DNA from: Anaerolineae bacterium
GTDB lineage: Bacteria; Chloroflexota; Anaerolineae; JAAYZQ01
Reading direction: 5' to 3'
Assembly (NCBI GenBank): GCA_016926595.1
Contig: JAFGOG010000382.1
Location: 1-17,994 of the forward strand
Length of the DNA: 17,994 nucleotides
Shown here: positions 1 to 6,921 of the stretch, piece after piece
How the letters are laid out: each line of letters starts with the position of its first letter
Numbering within the stretch: the stretch's first letter is position 1
Notes under the pieces: model-generated
What the model saw: only the letters and a program-made list of their open reading frames with translations
Told to the model about the DNA's origin: nothing
Database searches by the model: none
Made by a program: the position numbers and the translations under genes

Positions 1-585
1 CTGCTGGTTCAGGTCCTGCATCACGCGCAGCACCTTCTGGCCCATGCGGAAGTCGAGATTGCCCGTCGGCTCGTCGGCCAGGAGGATAAGTGGATCCTTG
101 GCCAGGGCGCGGGCGATAGCCACTCGCTGCTGCTCGCCGCCCGACAACTGGCTGGGAAAGTGGTCGGCCCGCTCGCCCAGCCCCACCTTTTCCAGCAGGG
201 CGAGTGCCCGCTGGTGGATCTTGCGCCCGTTCCTCTCCACCAACTCCAGGGCGAACTCGACGTTTTCGCTGGCCGTCAGGGTGGGTAGCAGGTTGAAGAA
301 TTGGAAGATAAAACCGATCTGGTCACGGCGATAGGCAGTCAGCGCCTTTTCGTTATAGCGGCCAACGTCGGTCCCGGCTACGATCAGTTCCCCACTGGTA
401 GGCGAGTCCAGGCCGCCGATCAAGTTCAGCGTCGTTGTCTTGCCCGACCCTGAAGGGCCGACGATGACCACGAACTCGCCCTTTTGCACCGCCAGGTCCA
501 GGCCGCACAGGGCATGGACTTGTACCTCGCCCATCTGGTAGGTTTTGGCCACGTTCTGCATTCGAACCTGGGCTTCTGCTGCCAT
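1..585 (-). CDS. ABC transporter ATP-binding protein, LolD/MacB type (3' end outside window)
   Basis: ATPase subunit of an ABC transporter that works at the inner face of the membrane. The first 195 residues are present; the family is usually about 230-240 long, so the C-terminus lies beyond position 1. Visible motifs are Walker A GPSGSGKT (residues 43-50), the Q-loop glutamine at 95 in [14 protein letters not shown], the signature LSGGEQQR (147-154) and Walker B LILLADEP followed by TGNLD (166-178). [10 protein letters not shown] and the FQFFNLLP Q-loop are typical of the LolD/MacB/FtsE family, which pairs with FtsX-like permeases; such a permease would be expected just outside the window. 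The ATG at 585 is chosen because GAGGAGG (complement of 593-599) lies 7 bases upstream. It is on the same strand as tetR and no convincing promoter of its own was seen, so co-transcription with tetR is possible. Confidence 0.93.
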   Translation of the reverse strand, partial: MAAEAQVRMQNVAKTYQMGEVQVHALCGLDLAVQKGEFVVIVGPSGSGKTTTLNLIGGLDSPTSGELIVAGTDVGRYNEKALTAYRRDQIGFIFQFFNLLPTLTASENVEFALELVERNGRKIHQRALALLEKVGLGERADHFPSQLSGGEQQRVAIARALAKDPLILLADEPTGNLDFRMGQKVLRVMQDLNQQ

Positions 586-881
586 TACAACGCCTCCTCA
601 CTATTGGTTAGTCTCTACCGACCTGCGAAAACTCTCAGCAGTTTGCCCTGTAGTTGACGATACAGTGCAGGGAGTGGCTCTTCTCGGCATAGTAGGGACA
701 GTGGCTACACAGGATCCGAATCTCCCAAAACTCAAAGAAAACAAGGCAAAAAGCAACCCAGCCCAACAGCAACGCCCATCTGGAGCTCGATACCGCCGAA
801 AGATAGGCTGGTTCCGGGAGTCGATCTTCATCAGATCCTCTATTCACAAGCGGTTGGTAAAGAGATGATCGTCTTCATGCC
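586..881. other. Intergenic stretch between tetR and the ABC ATPase gene
   Basis: This 296-base stretch contains the ribosome-binding site of the ATPase gene at its low-coordinate end and a degraded reading frame described separately. No convincing promoter or terminator was recognised. Other short frames on both strands have no recognisable protein character. Confidence 0.6.
635..847 (-). pseudogene. Truncated remnant of a small cysteine-motif membrane protein
   Basis: A GTG-started frame of 70 residues looks like part of a real protein. It has one hydrophobic helix (WALLLGWVAFCLVFFEFWEI) followed by a cysteine-rich motif ILCSHCPYYAEKSHSLHCIV. From memory, small proteins of archaea and anaerobic bacteria carry a similar hydrophobic helix, then a CSHCPYYAEEG-like motif, LHCIANYG and a further basic tail; this was not checked. 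Here the frame stops directly after HCIVNYRANC, so the expected tail is missing. Start and ribosome-binding site are both poor. A neighbouring frame starts ATG near 876 and stops after a dozen codons, as expected for a decaying gene. It lies between tetR and the ATPase gene in the same direction. It could instead be a short functional protein; the cysteine motif is what argues against chance. Confidence 0.45.
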
Positions 882-1505
882 CTAACTGGAAGTATCGCTC
901 CTCACTTGCAAGCCTTTGAGCAGCGTTTCTACGAAGGCCTGGCTGATCCGGGCTAGGTCCAGGTCTGGCATGAACATGACGTAGGCCGCCAGGCCGTCGT
1001 AGGCGGCCATCATCGCCCATACCAGCGAGTCGGCGTCCACCGGCTTGAACTCGCCACTTGCGACTCCCTGTTCAACGATCCCGACCACCAGGTCTTTGTA
1101 TTCGACCAGCACACCGGTCCAAAGCCGGCCGGCCTCTGCACGGCGGGGGCTTGACGCCCAATACTCAAGAAAGAGGGTGAATAGTCCTTCGGCCTCTTCC
1201 GCGAAATCGACCATGGCCCGGCCCAGTGCGCGCAGCTTGTCGGTAGCCGTTGGGCATTGCGCCAGAGCGCTAGTAGTTCCCTGTCCGAAATCATCGAAAA
1301 ACGTTCGAAGCGCCTGGGTGAGCAGATCTTCCTTGCTCTCGAAATACCAATAGATGGTTCCCTGGCTGACCCCAGCCCGGGCGGCCACATCCGAGACGTT
1401 GGCAGCGTTGAACCCTTTTTCGGCAAAGACAGCCAAGGCTGCTTTGACAATCTGCCGGCGACGCTCGGTGCGCAACTGCTCGCGTTTGCTCACGGCTTCG
1501 GCCAT
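882..1505 (-). CDS. TetR/AcrR family transcriptional regulator
   Basis: One-component repressor that binds DNA as a dimer and releases it on binding a small ligand. The 207-residue length is normal for the family. The N-terminal domain shows the TetR pattern: RRRQIVKAALAVFAEKGFNAANVSDVAARAGVS, with the helix-turn-helix at about residues 37-56 ending in GTIYWYFESKEDLL. Residues from about 70 onward form the variable helical ligand and dimer domain, so the ligand cannot be named. The ATG at 1505 follows AGGAGG with a 4-base gap. A 9-bp inverted repeat at 1529-1550 lies over its predicted transcription start, so autorepression is likely. It is divergent from the ABC exporter operon at 1765 and upstream of another ABC ATPase gene on its own strand; either or both could be its targets. 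Confidence 0.93.
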   Translation of the reverse strand: MAEAVSKREQLRTERRRQIVKAALAVFAEKGFNAANVSDVAARAGVSQGTIYWYFESKEDLLTQALRTFFDDFGQGTTSALAQCPTATDKLRALGRAMVDFAEEAEGLFTLFLEYWASSPRRAEAGRLWTGVLVEYKDLVVGIVEQGVASGEFKPVDADSLVWAMMAAYDGLAAYVMFMPDLDLARISQAFVETLLKGLQVRSDTSS

Positions 1506-1528
1506 ACTTCCTCCTGCTGGCCTGGATC

Positions 1529-1550
1529 ACTGACTGACTAATCAGTCAGT
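1529..1550. promoter_or_regulatory. Probable TetR operator palindrome
   Basis: Perfect 9-bp arms ACTGACTGA (1529-1537) and TCAGTCAGT (1542-1550) are separated by CTAA. The core TGACTGA and TCAGTCA layout is typical of TetR/AcrR-family operators. It sits 24 bases upstream of the tetR start codon and covers the transcription start predicted from the minus-strand promoter at 1557-1585. A bound dimer would therefore block tetR transcription. No second copy was seen near the divergent ABC operon. Confidence 0.75.
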
Positions 1551-1556
1551 CTCTGA

Positions 1557-1585
1557 ATCGTAGCACTACCTGCCCTAATTGTCAA
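1557..1585 (-). promoter_or_regulatory. Predicted tetR promoter
   Basis: Read on the minus strand, TTGACA (1585-1580) is followed after 17 bases by TACGAT (1562-1557). The -35 is perfect and the -10 matches four of six consensus positions. The implied start point falls inside the palindrome at 1529-1550. Confidence 0.5.
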
Positions 1586-1641
1586 ACCGGCCCAGCCATG
1601 ATGCAAGACAAGATAGCACTTTACCGTAGACAAGACACAAC

Positions 1642-1670
1642 TTGACAAGCTTCCTATTAAGATGCAAAAT
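1642..1670 (+). promoter_or_regulatory. Possible promoter of the ABC exporter operon
   Basis: TTGACA (1642-1647), a 17-base spacer and CAAAAT (1665-1670) form a plausible housekeeping promoter with a good -35 and a moderate -10. It would leave a leader of roughly 90 bases before the ATG at 1765. A short direct repeat, AGACAAGA at 1606-1613 and 1628-1635, lies just upstream and could be a regulator site. A TATACT at 1729-1734 has no matching -35. Confidence 0.35.
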
Positions 1671-1764
1671 GTGACCCATTGGTCATGCGACTGCCAGGCC
1701 ATTCTCGCAGGCGCTCGTCGTGCCAATGTATACTTTTCCGACTTGTCGTATAAGGAGTGTCGCC

Positions 1765-2637
1765 ATGAGTGTCATCCAAGTCAGCCACTTGACCAAGTAC
1801 TATGGCAAGGCCCGGGGCATTATCGATCTGTCATTTCGCGTGGATGAGGGAGAGATCTTTGGGTTCATCGGGCCCAACGGCGCAGGTAAATCGACCACGA
1901 TCCGGCTGCTCTTGTCGCTGATCCATCCTACCAGCGGCAGCGCCGCCATCTTTGGCAAGGACTGCATGCAGTATGGGCCAGAGCTCAGACGGGACATCGG
2001 CTATTTGCCTTCCGAGGTTTTCTACTATGACCGGATGAAGGTCATTGACCTGCTCAAGTACTCGGCCAGTTTTTACCCTCAAGACAGCACGCAGCGGATG
2101 CACGAATTGGCCGAGCTGATGGAGCTTGAGATGAACCGGCGCATCGAAGACCTGTCCTATGGCAACAGAAAAAAGGTGGGAATTGTGCAGGGGCTGTTGC
2201 ACCGGCCCAAGCTGCTTTTCCTGGACGAACCCACTGCCGGCCTCGACCCGCTCATGCAGCGAAAATCGTTCGAGCTCATTCGAGAGGAGAATCAACGCGG
2301 GGTGACGGTCTTTTTCTCGTCGCACATCCTGAGCGAAGTGCAGCGCATGTGCAACCGCGTGGCCATCATCAGGGAGGGGCGGATCGTCGAGATTGCCGAC
2401 ATCCGCACTCTGCAGCAGAACAACTATAAAAAGGTCCGGGTGGTGGCCGGCGATGTCGATGCTGCCTATTTTGATATGCCTGGGGTAACCAATCTGGAGC
2501 ACGACAACAGCACCGTTCGCTTTTTCTACAAGGGCGACGTCAATGCGGTCATGCACAAGATCGGTGAGATAAGGGTCTCGGACGTGACGATCGAGGAGCC
2601 AACGCTGGAAGAGATCTTTATGCACTATTACGAGTAG
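1765..2637 (+). CDS. ABC transporter ATP-binding protein, CcmA/BcrA type
   Basis: ATPase that powers the two ABC-2 permeases encoded directly downstream. The 290-residue protein has Walker A GPNGAGKST (36-44), a YLPSE segment at the Q-loop position (glutamate or serine where many families have glutamine), the signature LSYGN (130-134), Walker B LLFLDEP with TAGLD (150-161) and the H-loop histidine at 187 in SSHILSE. The C-terminal 80 residues, ending in EPTLEEIFMHYYE, are the usual accessory tail of drug, bacitracin and sodium exporter ATPases. The ATG at 1765 is preferred over an in-frame upstream ATG at 1720 because AAGGAG (1752-1757) precedes it by 7 bases and homology starts at residue 2. 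The substrate cannot be told from sequence; antibiotic or lipid export is common for this subfamily. Confidence 0.93.
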   Translation: MSVIQVSHLTKYYGKARGIIDLSFRVDEGEIFGFIGPNGAGKSTTIRLLLSLIHPTSGSAAIFGKDCMQYGPELRRDIGYLPSEVFYYDRMKVIDLLKYSASFYPQDSTQRMHELAELMELEMNRRIEDLSYGNRKKVGIVQGLLHRPKLLFLDEPTAGLDPLMQRKSFELIREENQRGVTVFFSSHILSEVQRMCNRVAIIREGRIVEIADIRTLQQNNYKKVRVVAGDVDAAYFDMPGVTNLEHDNSTVRFFYKGDVNAVMHKIGEIRVSDVTIEEPTLEEIFMHYYE

Positions 2638-2646
2638 GTGACGACC

Positions 2647-3456
2647 ATGGCTACGAATATTCTCCGCCAAGAGTTTAACATGCGCTTGAGATCAGTGATC
2701 GCCTGGTCGGTGGCGGTCGCGGTGCTGATATTGATCTATGTTTCGCTGTTCTCCTCTTTCGCCGATCAGGCCGAGCTGATGAATGAGATGATGGCCAATT
2801 TCCCGGAAGAGCTGCTCACCGCCTTTGGCATCAAGGGCGTCAACCTGGCAACGATCCTCGGCTATTTCGGCTTTCTCTTCCTCTTTGTGCAGATATGTCT
2901 GGCCATCCAGGCTGCGAACTATGGGTTTTCGTTGGTGTCTGTCGAAGAGAGGGAATGGACGGCTGATTTTCTGTTGACCAAGCCGGTGAAGCGTACCCAG
3001 ATTCTGACCAGCAAGCTGCTCGCCGCGCTGGGTGGTTTGGCCATCACCGACATTGTCGTCTGGATCGTCAGTCTCATCACTACCACCCTGTTCAAAGGGG
3101 ATAGGACCTATGAAATGATGCCCTTGCTGCTGTTGCTGCTGAGTATCGTGCCATTCCAACTGTTCTTCCTGAGCGTAGGTCTGGTGATTTCGCTGTTGGT
3201 GAAAAGGGTCAGGAGCGTGACGCCCTATGCCATGGCGCTTGGATTTGGCATGTACGTGCTGAGCGTTTTTGGCGACCTGCTCGGCGAGAGCGCACTGGAA
3301 AAGATCACCCCCTTCAAGCACTTTGAGCCGAATCATATCCTCCAGAACGGGGCCTGGGACGCACCGCTGGTGCTGATCAGTGTGGCGGTGATCGTGATTG
3401 CGGTAGTTGGCAGTTATCTGCTCTATACCAGGCGGGATATCCCCGCTGTGGTGTGA
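2647..3456 (+). CDS. ABC-2 type permease, first of a pair
   Basis: Integral membrane subunit of the exporter, 269 residues with about six hydrophobic helices. The first is near the N-terminus (VIAWSVAVAVLILIYVSLFSS) and the last ends in a YLLYTRRD motif. The loop containing EEREWTADFLLTKPVKRTQIL is the cytoplasmic coupling region typical of ABC-2 permeases. It starts 9 bases after the ATPase stop. ATG at 2647 is chosen; a GTG at 2638 in the same frame lacks a ribosome-binding site. It is clearly paralogous to the next gene: both share the EER-x-(3-5)-FxLTxPVxRxxxL loop, a PFKxF segment near the C-terminus, and a Y(L/T)-Y-x-RRD ending. The two probably form a heterodimer served by a single ATPase type. 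Confidence 0.88.
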   Translation: MATNILRQEFNMRLRSVIAWSVAVAVLILIYVSLFSSFADQAELMNEMMANFPEELLTAFGIKGVNLATILGYFGFLFLFVQICLAIQAANYGFSLVSVEEREWTADFLLTKPVKRTQILTSKLLAALGGLAITDIVVWIVSLITTTLFKGDRTYEMMPLLLLLLSIVPFQLFFLSVGLVISLLVKRVRSVTPYAMALGFGMYVLSVFGDLLGESALEKITPFKHFEPNHILQNGAWDAPLVLISVAVIVIAVVGSYLLYTRRDIPAVV

Positions 3457-3468
3457 GGAGGCCAAGAG

Positions 3469-4263
3469 ATGAATATCTTTGTGAGAGAGCTAAAGGCGAA
3501 CCTGAGATCGCTGTTCATCTGGGGCGTCATTGTCATCCTGTTCGTCTGGGTAGGGATAAGCAAGTTCTCTGCGTACTATAACAACCCGGAGATGCTGGCC
3601 ATATTGGACAGCATGCCCCCGGCCCTGGTGACCGCATTCAATTTCCAGGCCTTTAACCTGACCACAGTCAGCGGCTTTTTCGGGGTGATGTTCACCTATT
3701 ATGCGCTTATGCTGTCGATTGCAGCCGCCATGTGGGGCAGCGACATCATCTCAAAAGAGGAGCGCGACAAAACCGTCGAGTTTTCGCTGACCCTGCCGGT
3801 GGCCCGCAGCCGCGTAGTGACGGCCAAGGCCCTGGCGGCGCTTGTCAATTGCATCGGTTTGTTGCTGATCACGTTGGGCGCCTCTCTCGTCAGCACGCAG
3901 CGCTATCAACCTGACGGCGAGTTCTATGGCTTTCTGGCTTTGTGCATGCTGGCGTTGTTCATCATGCAGTTGATCTTTCTGGCCGTCGGCATTTTCCTCG
4001 GCTGCGCTATGAAACGGTACAAACGGGCCGGCGCTGTGGCGGTATCGCTGCTGCTGGGAACCTATTTCTTGTCGGTCATTTCCGGTTTGAACAAGAACCT
4101 GGACTTTCTCAAGTACTTTTCTCCCTTCAAGTACTTTGATGCAGGCATGCTGTTGCGCGAATCAAGGCTTGATCTGACCTTTGTAGGGCTATCGATTGCG
4201 ATCGTTGTGGTGAGCATGGTGGGCGCATATCTGACGTATGCCAGGAGGGACCTGTACATCTAG
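3469..4263 (+). CDS. ABC-2 type permease, second of a pair
   Basis: Second membrane subunit of the exporter, 264 residues with about six hydrophobic helices. The coupling loop reads KEERDKTVEFSLTLPVARSRVVTAKAL, matching the paralogous loop in the preceding protein, and it ends YLTYARRDLYI. Start ATG at 3469 has GAGGAGG (3455-3461) 7 bases upstream, overlapping the stop codon of the previous gene, which indicates one transcript and equal expression of both permeases. The gene closes the operon; a strongly folded 132-base gap separates it from a convergent gene. Confidence 0.88.
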   Translation: MNIFVRELKANLRSLFIWGVIVILFVWVGISKFSAYYNNPEMLAILDSMPPALVTAFNFQAFNLTTVSGFFGVMFTYYALMLSIAAAMWGSDIISKEERDKTVEFSLTLPVARSRVVTAKALAALVNCIGLLLITLGASLVSTQRYQPDGEFYGFLALCMLALFIMQLIFLAVGIFLGCAMKRYKRAGAVAVSLLLGTYFLSVISGLNKNLDFLKYFSPFKYFDAGMLLRESRLDLTFVGLSIAIVVVSMVGAYLTYARRDLYI

Positions 4264-4273
4264 GCGCCTGACA

Positions 4274-4388
4274 GAGAGGCCAGGCAACCAGGTGAAAACC
4301 GGAGGTGTAACGCCGGAAGCGGCAGCCCGATTTTCACCCCTCCAGGAGGAGACGTACGTGCTATCTCCTGAGTTGGACCTGGCCTCTC
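4274..4388. repeat. Nested inverted repeats filling a convergent intergenic gap
   Basis: Outer arms are perfect 11-bp complements: GAGAGGCCAGG (4274-4284) and CCTGGCCTCTC (4378-4388). Inside are two separate hairpins: GGTGAAAA (4291-4298) with TTTTCACC (4331-4338), continuing after one mismatch with CGG/CCG (4300-4302 and 4327-4329), and AGGAGA (4347-4352) with TCTCCT (4364-4369). Together they could form a three-way junction in RNA from either strand. The element fits almost exactly between the stop codons at 4263 and 4396. No T-run follows the stems, so a classical intrinsic terminator is not shown; bidirectional 3'-end structure or a small mobile palindromic element are both possible. Confidence 0.5.
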
Positions 4389-4395
4389 GGGTCTC

Positions 4396-5172
4396 TCAGC
4401 CCTTGACCGTGATGCCGATGTAGTGGATCTCGACCGAGTCGTCGGCCTTGACAACCCGCAGGCAGTAGGTGGTCGTCTGCGAGGGACAGACCTGCTGCTC
4501 GCCTTCGCCCGCCACGCCATGATCCTGCCAGTTTGCACTCTCGGGGTAAAAGTAGACCGCCTTGACACCCTCGACGTGCCAGCGAAAATTCACACATTCG
4601 CCGGGCCGGACGGCAGCTCTGTCAGCCGAGAAGGCCGGCAGCCCTGCCTCAACCTGGACCTGAATCGGGATCTTGTGCACATCCACCGAGTCGTCGCGAT
4701 TCACGATCCGCAGGCAGTAGGTAGTGGTCTGCGAGGGGCAGACTTGCTGCTCGCCTTCGCCCACCACACCATGCTCCTCCCAGCGCTCGCCCTCGGCGAA
4801 AAAGTAGATAGCCTTGATCCCATCCACGCGCCAGCGGAAGGTGACGCATTCGCCGGGCCGGATCTCGGCCCTGTCCACAGAGAACATCCGGCTGGCCGTA
4901 GCCGCCGCCAGAGCCTGAGGCTGGACCTGGATCGTCCTCTTGCGCACCTCAACCGAGTCATCGACCTTGATCACCCGCAGGCAGTAGGTGGTGGTCTGTG
5001 AAGGGCTGACCTGCTGCTCTCCATCGCCCACTACACCATGCTCTCGCCACCGCTCTCCTTCGGTGAAAAAGTAGACTTCCCTGACGTTTTCCACGTGCCA
5101 GCGCAAAGTCGCGCTCTCGCCCGGTTGGATCACTTCTCGATCTGCCCGGAAGCGGATAATGGGTTCGCCCAT
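4396..5172 (-). CDS. Protein of three tandem Ig-like repeats with conserved GEC / VCPSQTTTY motifs
   Basis: A 258-residue protein built from three repeats of about 80 residues (roughly 5-83, 94-173 and 178-256) joined by short linkers. Each repeat reads: F-x-(A/V)-DR-x-x-(I/V)-x-PGE, then a short RW strand, (A/V)-YF(F/Y), HGV(V/A)G, GEQQV, PSQTTTYCLR, DDSVE/D. The alternating beta pattern and TTTYCLRV end resemble Ig-like modules seen in Chloroflexota proteins; this is recognition from memory. There is no signal peptide or membrane helix, so it may be cytoplasmic. Cysteines at the GEC and VCPS positions occur in repeats 2 and 3 (C109/C145, C193/C229) and both are serine in repeat 1 (S20/S56). 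The DNA is also repetitive: GGCAGTAGGT begins at 4461, 4713 and 4980. The ATG at 5172 follows a GAGGAGGAG site. The molecular function is unknown; a binding or scaffold role is inferred. Confidence 0.85.
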   Translation of the reverse strand: MGEPIIRFRADREVIQPGESATLRWHVENVREVYFFTEGERWREHGVVGDGEQQVSPSQTTTYCLRVIKVDDSVEVRKRTIQVQPQALAAATASRMFSVDRAEIRPGECVTFRWRVDGIKAIYFFAEGERWEEHGVVGEGEQQVCPSQTTTYCLRIVNRDDSVDVHKIPIQVQVEAGLPAFSADRAAVRPGECVNFRWHVEGVKAVYFYPESANWQDHGVAGEGEQQVCPSQTTTYCLRVVKADDSVEIHYIGITVKG

Positions 5173-5249
5173 AGCATCTCCTCCTCAAGTTGGTATGGCT
5201 GCTGTCGCAGCGGTTCTAGGAAGCATCGCTGCCACCGGTAGCGGTTTTT

Positions 5250-5278
5250 ATCTTACCACAGATCGTGACCAGCGGCAA
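5250..5278 (-). promoter_or_regulatory. Possible promoter of the Ig-like repeat gene
   Basis: On the minus strand TTGCCG (5278-5273) and TAAGAT (5255-5250) are separated by 17 bases, each matching four of six consensus positions. It is divergent from the stronger plus-strand promoter at 5322. A short imperfect hairpin, CGCTGCC with GGTAGCG around 5227-5243, lies downstream of it in the leader. Confidence 0.3.
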
Positions 5279-5321
5279 CTCATCATGACGCGAAAAAGTG
5301 ATGCCCATCTCTGCCTCAACT

Positions 5322-5350
5322 TTGACAAATTTCCCAGGGTATTATATAAC
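5322..5350 (+). promoter_or_regulatory. Promoter of the DUF1638-methyltransferase operon
   Basis: TTGACA (5322-5327), a 17-base spacer and TATAAC (5345-5350) match eleven of twelve consensus positions for a housekeeping promoter. The implied start point is near 5357, leaving a leader of about 40 bases before the ATG at 5398. Confidence 0.7.
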
Positions 5351-5397
5351 CGAGACCTGAGAGACTATAGGATCACGACGCATCGGAGGATATGTTG

Positions 5398-6102
5398 ATG
5401 CCCGCTTCTCGTCACATTCTGGCCTGCGCCACCGTCATGGAGGAGATGCTGCCCCTCCTCCCGGCCGATGTGTCGTACCAGGTCCTCGATTTTGGCCTCC
5501 ACATCAACCCCACCAGCCTGAAACGCGCGCTCCAGGACGCGATCGACACGGCCGCGGGCGCCGTCGATACTGTTATCCTGGGCTATGGTCTGTGCAACAT
5601 GGCCGTCATCGGCTTGTGGGCCAACGGCTGCAAATTGGTTGTCCCGCGAGTGGACGACTGCATCGCCATCTTTTTGGGCTCTGGCCGCGCCTACAAACAG
5701 CAATCGCGCGCCGAGCCCGGCACCTACTACCTCACCAAGGGATGGATTGAAGTCGGCGACACGCCTTTCAAAGACTATGACCGGCTGGCAGACAAGTACG
5801 GACCCCAAAAGGCCGAGTGGGTCATCCGCGAGATGATCAAGCACTACACCCGCCTGGCTCTGATCGACACCGGACGGGATGGCATTGAGCGTTACCAGGA
5901 ATATGCCCGCAGCCTGGCCGAGCGCTGGAGCCTGCGGTTCGAGGAAATACCCGGCTCTAACGCCTTGGTGCGCAAGATGCTTTTTGGCCCCTGGGACGAC
6001 GACTTTGTGGTCGTCCCGCCCGGCGAGTCGATCCGCTATGAGGACTTTTCCCCGGTGGGCCCGCCACCCCCGTCAGGGCAAATTAAGGAGATGACAGAAT
6101 GA
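5398..6102 (+). CDS. DUF1638 family protein
   Basis: A 234-residue protein of the DUF1638 family. Recognisable family landmarks are ILACATVMEEM near the N-terminus, LGYGLCN (61-67), PRVDDCIAIFLGS (83-95) and GTYYLTKGW (108-116). No enzyme activity is established for the family as far as I know; its genes are often found beside corrinoid methyltransferases in methylotrophic and acetogenic metabolism, and that holds here. Cysteines C10, C66 and C88 fall in the conserved blocks and could bind metal or contact a corrinoid, which is inference. The start at 5398 is preferred to an ATG at 5392 because GGAGG (5385-5389) is 8 bases before 5398 but only 2 bases before 5392. Its stop overlaps the next start by 4 bases (ATGA), so the two proteins are probably made in step. 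Confidence 0.85.
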   Translation: MPASRHILACATVMEEMLPLLPADVSYQVLDFGLHINPTSLKRALQDAIDTAAGAVDTVILGYGLCNMAVIGLWANGCKLVVPRVDDCIAIFLGSGRAYKQQSRAEPGTYYLTKGWIEVGDTPFKDYDRLADKYGPQKAEWVIREMIKHYTRLALIDTGRDGIERYQEYARSLAERWSLRFEEIPGSNALVRKMLFGPWDDDFVVVPPGESIRYEDFSPVGPPPPSGQIKEMTE

Positions 6103-6893
6103 AGATCATCGGCGAAAAAATTAACGGTACCCGCAAACAGGTAAAAGAGGCAGTGTTGAACCGCGACGCGGCGTTCATCCAAAAGCTGGCCAGCGACCAG
6201 GCGCAAGCAGGCGCAGCCTGGATCGACGTCAACGCCGGTACGCCCGTGGAGCGCGAGCCGGAAGACCTGATCTGGCTGGTGCAGACGGTGCAGTCGGCGG
6301 TCGACAAGCCGCTGTGCCTGGACAGCGCCAACCCATCTGCGTTGGCGGCCGCCCTGCTTAAGGCGGCCAAGGCCCCCCTTATCAACTCGATCAGCGGCGA
6401 GCAGGAACGGCTGGCGGGGGTGCTCCCCCTCGCTGCCCAAGCGCAGGGCGGCGTGATCGCCCTGGCCATGGACGACAAGGGCATCCCGGCGACGACCGAG
6501 GGCCGGTTGGAGATCGTGCAGCGTCTCATCGGCCTGACGCGCGAGGCAGGCATTCCCGACGAGCAGGTATACGTGGACCCGCTAGTCATGACCATCGGCG
6601 CGAGCGGCGACGCCGGCCGCATTGCGCTGGCCACGGTGCGCGCGGTCAAGGCCAAGTTCCCGAAGGTCCATTTCACCTCAGGCCTCAGCAACGTGTCGTT
6701 TGGTCTGCCCTCCCGCTCGCTCATCAACCGGGCCTTCCTGACGCTGATGCTCGAGGCCGGGCTGGACAGCGCCATCCTCGATCCGCTCGACCGCGAGCTG
6801 CGTAAGGCAATTCTAGCGGTCGAGGCAGTGCTGGGCATTGATCGCTACTGCTTGAACTACACCCGGGCATTCCGCGCCGGGCTGTTGGAATAA
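6099..6893 (+). CDS. Methyltetrahydrofolate:corrinoid protein methyltransferase (AcsE/MtgA-like)
   Basis: Pterin-binding TIM barrel that moves a methyl group between methyltetrahydrofolate and the cobalt of a corrinoid protein. At 264 residues it matches AcsE (about 262) rather than the longer folP-type dihydropteroate synthases. Pterin-site motifs are all present: DVNAGT (43-48), CLDSANP (73-79, Asp75), INSISGE (95-101, Asn96), YVDPLV (158-163, Asp160) and GLSNVSFGLPSR (195-206, Asn198). These correspond to the folate-binding Asp and Asn residues known in AcsE and MetH. It is coupled to the DUF1638 gene by a 4-base overlap. No corrinoid protein, corrinoid-activating ATPase or carbonyl branch gene lies in the window, so the direction of transfer (Wood-Ljungdahl or a methylamine/glycine-betaine type demethylation) cannot be decided. 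Confidence 0.9.
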   Translation: MKIIGEKINGTRKQVKEAVLNRDAAFIQKLASDQAQAGAAWIDVNAGTPVEREPEDLIWLVQTVQSAVDKPLCLDSANPSALAAALLKAAKAPLINSISGEQERLAGVLPLAAQAQGGVIALAMDDKGIPATTEGRLEIVQRLIGLTREAGIPDEQVYVDPLVMTIGASGDAGRIALATVRAVKAKFPKVHFTSGLSNVSFGLPSRSLINRAFLTLMLEAGLDSAILDPLDRELRKAILAVEAVLGIDRYCLNYTRAFRAGLLE

Positions 6894-6921
6894 TCAAAAA
6901 ATCTCAAACGAGGAGGAAAAG

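Noticed and set aside
545..868. Plus-strand frame of 107 codons opposite the remnant gene
   Set aside because: It overlaps the ATPase ribosome-binding site, has no recognisable protein pattern, and is antisense to the cysteine-motif remnant.
1831..2670. Long minus-strand frame of 279 codons
   Set aside because: It lies opposite the ABC ATPase gene, whose motifs are unambiguous. GC-rich codon bias commonly opens such antisense frames, and the translation has no family character.
2692..3465. Minus-strand frame of 257 codons rich in His and Gln
   Set aside because: It is antisense to a well-defined ABC-2 permease; hydrophobic codons on one strand read as His, Gln and Lys on the other.
6083..6838. 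Minus-strand frame of 251 codons rich in Ser and Arg
   Set aside because: It is antisense to the methyltransferase, whose pterin-binding motifs are complete.
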